From Streptomyces sp. NBC_00704 (GTDB taxonomy: Bacteria; Actinomycetota; Actinomycetes; Streptomycetales; Streptomycetaceae): a stretch of DNA of 64,000 bases. The stretch spans positions 2,786,501-2,850,500 of the forward strand of contig NZ_CP109000.1 in NCBI RefSeq assembly GCF_036226605.1, written 5' to 3'. Below, piece after piece: positions 45,192 through 52,517 of the stretch. Both the position numbers and the translations under genes were made by a program. Numbering within the stretch: the stretch's first letter is position 1; the number at the start of each line of letters is the position of its first letter. The notes beneath the pieces are model-generated. The model was not told the DNA's origin. It saw nothing but the letters and a program-made list of their open reading frames with translations, and searched no databases.

Positions 45192-45966
45192 CTACCGCTC
45201 CTCGTCCAGTACCTGGGCAGCCGCGCGTGGGTCCATGAGGTTGGACCACGCCTGTTCTGCCGGGAGCAGGCCCCGCTCGGGCAGGGCGTACTCCGGATAC
45301 CAGCCCTCAGCCTCGCAGCCGGGTACGTTGCGCAGGATCAGCACGGTCAGGTTCGGCGGAACCGAGCCGGTGATCCGGACGGCGAGGTAGGTCTCGTGGC
45401 CGTCGTCCGCACGCACCTGGAGACCAAGGGTGAGGGTGTCGAACTCGCCTATGTGCTCACGGCCGTCGCGCAGCGTGGCGTGCGCCAGGTCCAGCAGAGT
45501 CGCCCGCAGGCGGCGCACGAAGCGGACACCGGCCTCGGCGCGGTGCCGGACATGGTTCTCGCGTGCGGGCAGGAGGTGAGCGGTGTGTGTCGCGGTCTTC
45601 AGCCCGTCAGAATGTCCCGCGTTGTAGCGAGCCCGGACGGCGCGGCCGTCGGTCTCCAGGGCTGCATAGAAGTCATCGCCCGAGCCGTCCTCGCGCCGAC
45701 CCGCCGCGACCAGCCACGGCAGATCGGCGTCCAGCCATACCGCACCGCGCCGTCACTGCACCGACCTTGAACAGCACCTGGTCGTCCACGGACCGGATGC
45801 GTTCGTGCTTGCCGTCCTCGTCCGCGAACTGCTCGGACGCCTTGGCCGGCACCGGGTGGTCGATCTCGTCCAGCGGCACCGTGACCGGCGGCACCGCCAG
45901 GCACAAATCCTCGCGTAAGCAGCGCGTCGTCGGGCGGGCCGGGCGCAGCGGGCCGGGTCCGCTCAT
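45192..45966 (-). pseudogene. Hypothetical partner gene of RHH-like protein, frameshifted
   Basis: Starts at ATG 45966 (ATGA overlap with the upstream gene). The first 68 residues (MSGPGPLRPARPTTRCLRED, then HPVPAKASEQFADEDGKHER) read in one frame. Near 45750 one extra base moves the good frame, which goes on as GAVWLDADLPWLVAAGRRED, DDFYAALETDGRAVRARYNA and LRATLLDLAHATLRDGREHI to the stop at 45192. Removing one base would restore about 257 codons. The protein family is unknown to me. It could be a true mutation or a sequencing error. Confidence 0.6.
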
Positions 45967-46238
45967 TCCTCGATTCCCCCGACCGCGTCGATCTCCTCTG
46001 CGGTCAGCCCGGTCAGCAGCATCACATCCGACTTCAGCGAGCCATCCAGCACACTGAGCGCCTCCACCATGCCGGACCGCAGATCCTCACGGCGCTGCTC
46101 CAGATACACCCGGACCGCATCGGCCACCAGGTCTTTCTTCGTCAGCCCCAGAAAATGAGCCCCCTGGCTGATCAACTTGTCCGTCGCCGGGTCCACCTTC
46201 AGCGGGGACTGGCGTACCGGCTTCGCCGCCGTCGTCAT
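45963..46238 (-). CDS. Small presumed DNA-binding (RHH-like) protein
   Basis: 91 residues from ATG 46238 (GGGAGGT about 7 nt upstream). MTTAAKPVRQSPLKVDPATD is followed by KLISQGAHFLGLTKKDLVAD and AVRVYLEQRREDLRSGM, the strand-helix-helix pattern of antitoxin-type regulators. Its stop overlaps the start of the next gene, so the two were a co-translated pair, possibly a toxin-antitoxin-like or addiction pair of the mobile element. The partner is now frameshifted. Function is inferred from layout only. Confidence 0.6.
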   Translation of the reverse strand: MTTAAKPVRQSPLKVDPATDKLISQGAHFLGLTKKDLVADAVRVYLEQRREDLRSGMVEALSVLDGSLKSDVMLLTGLTAEEIDAVGGIEE

Positions 46239-46436
46239 CGTCAACACCTCCCAGGCCGTAGCACCTAAGTACCTCAAGGTCGCGCTGCGCAACGCCCTGA
46301 CCTCCGCCACGCCTCGGTCCCCCGTGCCCTCAGCCCGGAGCGCAGACGAACGCGCCGCATAAAGCCTCGACGGTCGCGGCCGGCCTACTCGTGGTCACGT
46401 TGGAGGCACAGAGACCCCCGAGACGCACGCTGACGG

Positions 46437-46456
46437 GGCACCTTGCATGAGGTGCC
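46437..46456. terminator. Small hairpin after TPR-like gene
   Basis: GGCACCT TGCATG AGGTGCC, extended outward by TGACGG/CCGTCA with a bulge. It is 60 bp past the stop of the TPR-like gene and may terminate it. Confidence 0.45.
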
Positions 46457-46516
46457 AGGCCCCGCCGTCAATACTTTCGCCGAGCACAGGGCTTGCGTAT
46501 GCGCGCTTGCTTGTGA

Positions 46517-47524
46517 TCAGCGAGGCCGGCGTTCCCTGAGTGCCTTGCGGGCCGTCTCCGTACGGACTGCTCGGTAATAGAGCGGCCCCACGTAGGAGTA
46601 CCGCCACGGTAGTGCGTCGGTGAAGCCGTCGACCTGACGGAACTGCTCCCTGGCCGCCCTGTACCGGCCCTGTCGGTACAGGAAGTACCCCAGGAGGTGT
46701 CGTACCTCCGGAAGCCTCGGGTGGTTCGGTTCAGCGAGTGCCGCGTCAGCGAGCGCCGTGTCAACCATCTCGCGTACTTGCGGGCTGCGGAATCCGGTAT
46801 CGCCCACCTCCTCCGCATGGTTCTCGTACCAGGCGATCAGGGGCAGCGCAGCCAGCAGGCTTCCTGGCGGCGCACTGGCCGCCGCTTTCTCGGCGAACTC
46901 CCGCGCGAGCTTCTTGGAGCCTCGCCATTTCGCGGTCCAATACTGGAGGGCACTCATGTGCGCTTCAAAGTGATGCGGCGCACGGGTCGTGATCTCGGAC
47001 CACAGGGCAAGCATCTCCCTGTTGCGGTAGCCCAGTCCGAGCGCCCTCCAGATTTCCGCGACAAGCGGAGAGGGGTCGTCAGGGCTCAGTGCGCAGGCCT
47101 GCTCGATATGGTCCTGCGCGGCAGACAACTCCCGGTGGAATCTCTCGAACCGGCTCCGCGACGTGTACTGCGCCAGCGCCTTGCCCCTCAGCTTCCACGC
47201 GTACAGGACTTTGGTGCGCGCCACCACGAGCGCGGAGTCCGGGTCTCCGGGGCGGGCCTTCTGCCATGCCTTCAGCCAACGGTCGCTCTTTCTGGCGGCG
47301 AGGTACCCCAACCGCTGGGCGTACAGGGAGCGGCGCTCCCAGTCCTGACCAGCGTCCTCGAAGAGCTGGGCGGCGGGCTCCCAGCGCCCTCTGGCAGCAC
47401 CCCTGCACGCGCGCTGTAGTGCGACATCGGGGCCGGCGAGGCGGGAGTTCTGCCATCGCATGGGTAACAGGCCGTACCAGAGCCAGTACCAAAGCAGCAG
47501 GCCGGCGGGGACAAGAGGTGTCAT
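46517..47524 (-). CDS. TPR-like membrane-anchored protein, function unknown
   Basis: 335 residues from ATG 47524 (MTPLVPAGLLLWYWLWYGLL). One N-terminal membrane helix with a cluster of aromatic residues is followed by about 300 residues of helix-turn-helix repeats resembling TPR units (ARGRWEPAAQLFEDAGQDWE, ALAEPNHPRLPEVRHLLGYF, YRQGRYRAAREQFRQVDGF). Such proteins act as scaffolds. It is a single gene in the accessory patch; codon use is less strongly GC-biased than in its neighbours, which suggests transfer. No Shine-Dalgarno is obvious. Confidence 0.65.
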   Translation of the reverse strand: MTPLVPAGLLLWYWLWYGLLPMRWQNSRLAGPDVALQRACRGAARGRWEPAAQLFEDAGQDWERRSLYAQRLGYLAARKSDRWLKAWQKARPGDPDSALVVARTKVLYAWKLRGKALAQYTSRSRFERFHRELSAAQDHIEQACALSPDDPSPLVAEIWRALGLGYRNREMLALWSEITTRAPHHFEAHMSALQYWTAKWRGSKKLAREFAEKAAASAPPGSLLAALPLIAWYENHAEEVGDTGFRSPQVREMVDTALADAALAEPNHPRLPEVRHLLGYFLYRQGRYRAAREQFRQVDGFTDALPWRYSYVGPLYYRAVRTETARKALRERRPR

Positions 47525-48041
47525 GGCTGGGCCAATCCCATCAGAAAACCGTCGCGAGGCACAGAGCGGGGTGGCGGTAGTATCGCCCGCCGCAAGGCGG
47601 AGGCCGGCATGCGGGGCGCCGTCCACACAGGCCGCACTCCCTGGGATCCCGCTTGGGCCTGTCGGCAGTCACATGATCCGCCGGACAGGCCGCAGCAGTC
47701 AGCGCGCCCGCCACGTTTGCTGACTGGGCTTCCGGCTGATACTCGAGCACGGTCAGGTTCGGCGGTACGGAACCGGTGATCGGGACGGCGAGGTAGGCCT
47801 CGTGACCGCCGTCCGCACGCACCGCCGCATTCGTGTCGAAGGCACCGCACGCCCACGGACGGCCGACTGCCGCCGCTCGTCCGGCACTTGGCTGCCGTGC
47901 GCGGGGCCGTGAGGGTTGGACCGCGCCCCTTCGGGCGGGGCGTGTCCCGCTCGCCGTGAGGCACAGGTTCTTGCCGTGGGCGCCGCAGCGCGGCTTGGGG
48001 TGAGGCCGGGCCGGGCAGGGCGGGCCGGGGCGGATTCCGGA
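47525..48041. other. Degraded region with a copy of the 45.3-kb segment
   Basis: No intact gene. Minus-strand 47740-47826 reads VRADGGHEAYLAVPITGSVP and PNLTVLEYQPE, almost the same as VRADDGHETYLAVRITGSVP and PNLTVLILRNV at about 45333-45414. The DNA similarity covers about 80 bp, so this is a second remnant of the same family. The rest carries CPADHV-type Cys-rich fragments and no start signals. Confidence 0.55.
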
Positions 48042-48569
48042 TCAGGTGAAGAGAGCCACCAGGCCGTTCACCCAGATCGCCAGGAACACGAGGGCCGCCG
48101 TCAGGCAGCCGAGGCCTGCCAGCACGCCGCCGATCGTCCATGGCTTGGCCGGCGCCTCGTGGCCGCCCTCCGGGTCGTCCCGGTAGGAGGCCGGGTCTTC
48201 CCAGTGGACGGGGTGGCCCGACTCCTCGGCGCAAGCGGTCCGTACCGCGACCAGTTGCTCCGCCGCGAAAGCCGTCGGGGCCTTCGTCTCGGAATCCTGC
48301 CAGGCGAGGGCCTTCATTCGCTGCCAGGGAGAGCGGTACCGCGCCTCGAAGGCGGCGTTCTCGTCGGCGTTGCGGTCGCTTTCGAGGTACATCCAGCGTC
48401 CGGCCTCGGCGGCGTCGCCGTAGAGCCGGTAGACCTCGGCCAGACGTCTACGAAGCGTCAGGTCGTGCGGGTACGACGAGACGAGGCCGCGCAGGCGCTG
48501 GCGCGCGACGGGGATCCGGCCGGCGGCCAGGTCCGCGTCCACTCGGGCAAGGGTCTCTCTCACGGGCAT
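48042..48569 (-). CDS. DUF6584-like hypothetical protein
   Basis: 175 residues from ATG 48569 (MPVRETLARVDADLAAGRIP). The N-terminal 70 residues form TPR-like helices (ARQRLRGLVSSYPHDLTLRR and LAEVYRLYGDAAEAGRWMYL), followed by a conserved-looking EARYRSPWQRMKAL segment and one C-terminal membrane helix (about residues 148-172). It resembles a common Streptomyces hypothetical family. No Shine-Dalgarno is clear. It lies downstream of the PPTase gene, with a pyrimidine-rich repeat between them. Confidence 0.7.
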   Translation of the reverse strand: MPVRETLARVDADLAAGRIPVARQRLRGLVSSYPHDLTLRRRLAEVYRLYGDAAEAGRWMYLESDRNADENAAFEARYRSPWQRMKALAWQDSETKAPTAFAAEQLVAVRTACAEESGHPVHWEDPASYRDDPEGGHEAPAKPWTIGGVLAGLGCLTAALVFLAIWVNGLVALFT

Positions 48570-48615
48570 GAACGCATGATCGAGTAGCGCAGTGGCGGAC
48601 GTCGACCTGGTTTCG

Positions 48616-48775
48616 ATGCTCCGTCCCCGTCCCGGTCCACGTCTTCCTTCGTCCCCGTCCCCGTCCAAGTCCCCGTCCCGGTCCCCGTCCCGGTCCACGT
48701 CCCCGTCCCCGTCCCCCGCCCACCTCCTCCTCCCCGCCCACCTCCTCCTCCCCACCCACCTCCTCCTCCCGGCCC
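48616..48775. repeat. Pyrimidine-rich tandem repeat
   Basis: On the plus strand, a run of GTCCCC/GTCCCG hexamers (about 48622-48713) is followed by three 18-bp units of GCCCACCTCCTCCTCCCC type (to about 48768). The opposite strand is almost pure G/A with many G runs, so it could form triplex or G-quadruplex structures. It starts right after the PPTase stop. Confidence 0.8.
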
Positions 48776-49615
48776 TCACGCCTCCCGTGCCGTGTCCGGT
48801 GCCATCGTTTTCCAGTCCCGGGTCCGGAGGTACTCGGCGAGTGCGGCCGAGCCGTCGCGCAGGGTGATGTGCACGCCGTCCGGCGGCGCCTCGTCGCCCT
48901 CGGTCGCGGGGGCGCCGGAGTTCGTGACCGCCACCGCCGCGGGATGCGTCCCGTGCGCGAGCAGGTCTGTCAGGGTCATGTGGGGCGGGGCGGCGGAGGC
49001 GGGGGCGAGTTGGCCGGGCCAGGTGAGCACCGTCGGGGGGTGTTCGGGGTCGGACAGTTGCAGGGCGCGCAGGGGTACGCCGAGTCCCACTCCGAGTGCC
49101 TTCAGCACGGCCTCCTTGCGGGTCCACGTGCGCAGGAAGGCGGCCTTGCGGGCGGCGGGCGGGCGGCGGTGCAGTGCGGCCAGTTCGGGGGCGGCGAGGG
49201 CGACGCGGGCGGCCGTGTCCACGTCGAGGCCGAGGTCCGCGTCCTCGACGTCGAGGCCCACGCGCCCGTTCTCGCAGACGGCGACGCCGATGACCGTACC
49301 GCTGTGCGCGACGGAGAAGTCGGGCCACGGTCCGCCCCGCGGCGGCGGTTCCAGACGGACCTTGCCGTGCGGGCCGCCGCAGCGCGGGCACACGCGGCGC
49401 AGGGGGACGTCCGCCGCCGGCATGCCCAGCGGTCCGGCCAGGGCGATCCGGCTCAGCGCACAGCCCACCAGGAACCGTCCGCGGTCCGCCGGGTCGACGG
49501 TCGCGTCGTGGCGGCGGCGCTCCACCGGGTCGAGCAGCGCCAGGAGTCCTGGACGGGCGTCGGCCAGAGCGGCCCACCACACGTGCACGGGCACGGGCAC
49601 GGGATGTCCTGGCAC
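48776..49615 (-). CDS. 4'-phosphopantetheinyl transferase (Sfp type)
   Basis: 279 residues from GTG 49615 (VPGHPVPVPVHVWW); other GTGs nearby make the exact start uncertain. The Mg-binding motif is VGLDVEDADLG and the catalytic motif is RTWTRKEAVLKALGVGLGVP, both complete; also GRFLVGCALSRIAL and FSVAHSGTVIGVAV. These enzymes load phosphopantetheine from CoA onto carrier proteins. It lies 35 nt after speD on the same strand. The divergent set ends in an acyl carrier protein, its obvious partner. Confidence 0.92.
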   Translation of the reverse strand: MPGHPVPVPVHVWWAALADARPGLLALLDPVERRRHDATVDPADRGRFLVGCALSRIALAGPLGMPAADVPLRRVCPRCGGPHGKVRLEPPPRGGPWPDFSVAHSGTVIGVAVCENGRVGLDVEDADLGLDVDTAARVALAAPELAALHRRPPAARKAAFLRTWTRKEAVLKALGVGLGVPLRALQLSDPEHPPTVLTWPGQLAPASAAPPHMTLTDLLAHGTHPAAVAVTNSGAPATEGDEAPPDGVHITLRDGSAALAEYLRTRDWKTMAPDTAREA

Positions 49616-49650
49616 GGCGTCTCGTCCCGGCGGCGCGGGGAAGGGAGCGG

Positions 49651-50031
49651 TCAGTGCACGGCGCGCAGCATGCGCGTCACGTTGATGCGCGTCGGCGAGA
49701 GGCCGAGTTCCACGCTCTGCATCATGCGCTCGCCGTTCAGCCGGCCGTAGGCGAGGAGGTCCACGTTCGCCAGGCTGAATTCGGGCCAGGTGTGAATGCT
49801 CAGGTGCGAGGCGGAAAGCAGGAGAATCGCGGTGACGGCGCCGTTCGGGAAAACGTGCGACGCCTCGCCGAGCACCGTGGCGTTTCCCTTTTCGGCGGCC
49901 GTGCGCAGCACCTGGAGGAGGCGCTCCTCGTCGGTCAGGATGCTGTGGTCGCTCACCCAAACGTCGACCGCATAAGAGCAGAGGTCGTCGACGTTTATGC
50001 CTTCGGTGGCGAGGCTGGAGGAGTTGGTCAT
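49651..50031 (-). CDS. speD: SpeD-like pyruvoyl decarboxylase (AdoMetDC family)
   Basis: 126 residues. The family core reads GEASHVFPNGAVTAILLLSA then SHLSIHTWPEFSLANVDLLA: Ser75 is the self-cleavage residue that becomes the pyruvoyl group, and His80 is the usual processing His. The Cys that follows in standard SpeD (VDxFTCG) is replaced by Tyr95 (LLAYG), and the residue before Ser75 is Ala rather than Glu. Canonical SpeD decarboxylates S-adenosylmethionine to the aminopropyl donor; homologues with altered residues can decarboxylate ornithine or arginine. The neighbouring BpsA domain, which uses decarboxylated SAM, argues for the canonical reaction; the missing Cys argues for caution. Confidence 0.8.
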   Translation of the reverse strand: MTNSSSLATEGINVDDLCSYAVDVWVSDHSILTDEERLLQVLRTAAEKGNATVLGEASHVFPNGAVTAILLLSASHLSIHTWPEFSLANVDLLAYGRLNGERMMQSVELGLSPTRINVTRMLRAVH

Positions 50032-50537
50032 GGGGAACCGGGGGTGACGAACCGCTGCCCCCGTCTCCTTTCATATAGGCGCTCGATCGTGCCCAGAGTA
50101 GCATCCGGGGCGCAGGAGGGCTCGCGCGCGCGGTGCGTCAAGGGGGCCGGGGGGCGTCCGGCGCATTCGGCGGAGAACCGGTCCGGCGCCTTTCGGGAGG
50201 CATTTCCCTTTCACGTCCGGGAGCGTGCAGGAAGTTTCCGGAAAACTCTCGGAAAGTTCTGGGAAAGTTCTCTGGAAGGTTGCGGTAGGTCCTCAGAACG
50301 TCTTCGATGAGTTCCCGGAACGTCTTCGGTGAGTTCCCGGAACGCCTTCCGGAATCGCCATGGAAGACATTCGAGGATTCTGCCGCGCGGACGTCACGCG
50401 ATTACGTCCTGGGCGGGTGAATTCCGCCTCGTTCCGCTCTCGTTTCCCCGTGCCGGGTGCGGGACCGGACGGCTCTCCACCAGCCCGTATACTCGATGGT
50501 CCCGGAATCCACAGATCAGTTTGCCTGGAGCAGCATT
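50032..50537. promoter_or_regulatory. Divergent control region of the polyamine/ACP locus
   Basis: 506 bp between speD and the BpsA fusion gene, with no gene. It holds an array of phased direct repeats (50230-50352) and a -10-like TATACT at 50488-50493. A start near 50500 would leave a leader of about 38 nt ending in GGAG before GTG 50538. On the minus strand an AT-rich CCTATATGA lies near 50070-50078, about 45 bp before speD. Confidence 0.5.
50230..50352. repeat. 11-bp phased direct repeat array
   Basis: First block: GGAAGTTTCC, GGAAAACTCTC, GGAAAGTTCTG and GGAAAGTTCTC in direct succession (50230-50272), period 11. Second block: GAACGTCTTCG + RTGAGTTCCCG, a 22-bp unit repeated twice and then partly (50296-50352), also 11 + 11. 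Repeats at one helical turn are the layout bound by SARP-type activators. Confidence 0.7.
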
Positions 50538-52517
50538 GTGACCAACGCGCGTCGGCACCCTCGGAGCACCCCCGCCGATTCCGTGCTCACGGACGTCGCG
50601 GACGCCGTCCGGCTCCAGGAGGGTCCGCCCGGAGTGCGGTCCGTCCTGCGCGCCCTGCGCCGCCTCGCCCCGGCGTCCACGAAGGAGCTGAGCCGTGCGA
50701 CGGGCCTGCCCGTGCCGATCGTGGCCGCCCTCGGCAACGAGCTGCGCCGCCGGGGTCTCGTCACGGAGTCGCGTCCGTCGCGGCTGACCGATGCCGGCGC
50801 CGATCTGGTCGCCCGGCTGGGCATGGACCTCGTCCTCGACGCCACCTGCCGCGCCTGCGACGGCCGTGAGCTGGTCATCCCCGACGTGCTGGACGAGGCG
50901 GTGACGCGGCTGCGCGCGCTCACGGAGTCCGGTCCCGCCGCCGACATGGCGATCGACCAGTCGCACTGCACGGCCGAGACGAAGGTGCGCCGGGTGCTCG
51001 CGCTGCTCACGGCGGGGGCGCTGCCGGGCGGTTCGCTGCTGCTGATCGGTGACGACGACCTGGTGTCCCTGGCCGTCGCCGTGGTGGGAGACGTGCTCGG
51101 CGGGCCCATCGTGGAGCGGGTGACCGTCGTGGACATCTCGCCGGAGATCCTCGATCACATCCAGAAGACGGCGGCCGGGCTCGGCACCCGCGTCGAGACC
51201 GTCCAGCACGATCTGCGCCGTCCGCTGCCCGCCGAGCTCCACGGGCAGCACGACGTCGCCATGACCGACCCGCCCTACACGCCCGAGGGCGCCCGGCTCT
51301 TCCTCTCCCGCGCCGTGGAGGGGCTGCGGCCCGGTCCGGCGCACAGCGTCTTCTTCTCCTTCGGCGGCAAGAGCCCGGACGAGATGCTGGAGGTGCAGCG
51401 GGAGATCATGGAACTCGGCCTGGTCACCAACGGCTACGTCCGCAACTTCAACGAGTACGAGGGCAGCGGCATCCTCGGCGGCGTCGGCTTCTTCCAGCAC
51501 CTGCTGACCACCACCTCGACCGCCTCCCGGCAGGGCGAGTTCAGTGGCCCGCTCTACACCGGCGACAAGCGGACCCGGCAGCGCGAGTACACGTGCGCGG
51601 CGTGCGACGCGCGGATCCGGGTCGGCCCCGGCGCCCGCTGGACGTCGGTCGCCGCGCTGCGCGAGGACGGTTGCCCGCAGTGCGGCAAGGGACCCTTCCG
51701 CCCCGGCCGCCTGGTCCCGGCGGAGGAACCGCCGGCGCCGGCCGCCGAACCGCAGCCCCCGGCCCAGCCGCCCGCCACCACCACCCCGGCCTCGGCAACG
51801 CCGGCTGCCGACACTCCGGCCGCCGCCGTCTCGGCCCCCGTCGCTCCCCCCACCCCCCTCGCCGCCCCCGCCCCCGCCCCCGCTGCTCCGGTCGCGCCCG
51901 CGCCGCGCGCGTACGGCTGGCGTCCGCCGGAGGAGGCCGAGCGTGCCGCGCTCGCCGAGCGGGCCCGGCCGTACGTCACCCGGCAGGCCGACGAGCGCGA
52001 TCTGCCGGCCATCGGACGGTTCGAGGCCGAGATCGCCCGTGTCTCCTTCGGCGAGGACGCCATCGACGACCCCGCCCGCTGGGAGTCGCGCCTCGGCCGC
52101 GCCATGGAGAAGTCCAAGGAGGGCATGATCGTCGCCCACCGCCCCGGCGAGGAGCCGGTCGGCTGGTGCTGGGTGAGCATCAACCAGAACGCGATGACCG
52201 GCGACCGGTACGCCAACTTCCGCTCCCTCGCGGTCTCCCCGCTGGACAACCGCGGCGACGTCGCCGAACTCCTGCTCACCGCGGGCCTGGAGTTCTGCGC
52301 GGCCAACGGCATCACGGAGGTCGTCGGCAGGGTCCATGTGGGCAACGTCCCGATGCGCACGGTCTACCGCAAGTTCGGCTTCGATCCGACCAGCCTGTCG
52401 ATGAAGCTGTTCCTGCCGCCGAAGGGGGAGCAGGAGAAGGAGAAAGAGAAGGAGAGGCAGAAGAGGCAGGGCGGGGAAGCGGCGCGGGGGACGAACGCGG
52501 AGGGCGGCGCGCGATGA
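50538..52517 (+). CDS. Branched polyamine synthase (BpsA-like) fused to GNAT acyltransferase
   Basis: 659 residues from GTG 50538 (GGAG upstream and a -10 at 50488 exclude the ATG at 50496). Residues about 35-95 are a winged helix; Cys104/Cys107 follow; residues about 140-385 are the BpsA (former DUF43) catalytic domain with LLIGDDDLVSLAV (171-174 GDDD) and MTDPPYTPEGARLF. Archaeal BpsA adds aminopropyl groups from decarboxylated SAM to spermidine. A zinc-binding pair (YTCAACDARI, GCPQCGKG) and a Pro/Ala linker lead to a GNAT domain (about 480-640; YVTRQADERDLPAIGRFEAE, FRSLAVSPLDNRGDVAELLL, GRVHVGNVPMRTVYRKFGF). The fusion could aminopropylate an amine and then acylate it. Confidence 0.8.
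   Translation: MTNARRHPRSTPADSVLTDVADAVRLQEGPPGVRSVLRALRRLAPASTKELSRATGLPVPIVAALGNELRRRGLVTESRPSRLTDAGADLVARLGMDLVLDATCRACDGRELVIPDVLDEAVTRLRALTESGPAADMAIDQSHCTAETKVRRVLALLTAGALPGGSLLLIGDDDLVSLAVAVVGDVLGGPIVERVTVVDISPEILDHIQKTAAGLGTRVETVQHDLRRPLPAELHGQHDVAMTDPPYTPEGARLFLSRAVEGLRPGPAHSVFFSFGGKSPDEMLEVQREIMELGLVTNGYVRNFNEYEGSGILGGVGFFQHLLTTTSTASRQGEFSGPLYTGDKRTRQREYTCAACDARIRVGPGARWTSVAALREDGCPQCGKGPFRPGRLVPAEEPPAPAAEPQPPAQPPATTTPASATPAADTPAAAVSAPVAPPTPLAAPAPAPAAPVAPAPRAYGWRPPEEAERAALAERARPYVTRQADERDLPAIGRFEAEIARVSFGEDAIDDPARWESRLGRAMEKSKEGMIVAHRPGEEPVGWCWVSINQNAMTGDRYANFRSLAVSPLDNRGDVAELLLTAGLEFCAANGITEVVGRVHVGNVPMRTVYRKFGFDPTSLSMKLFLPPKGEQEKEKEKERQKRQGGEAARGTNAEGGAR

Noticed and set aside
44281..45249. 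322-codon minus-strand ORF in the accessory patch
   Set aside because: It lies opposite the recognisable GntR/UTRA remnant and has no family features.
50496..50537. ATG 50496 as the start of the BpsA-GNAT gene
   Set aside because: It lies 3 nt after the likely -10 box TATACT, so it would not be in the transcript; GTG 50538 has GGAG upstream.
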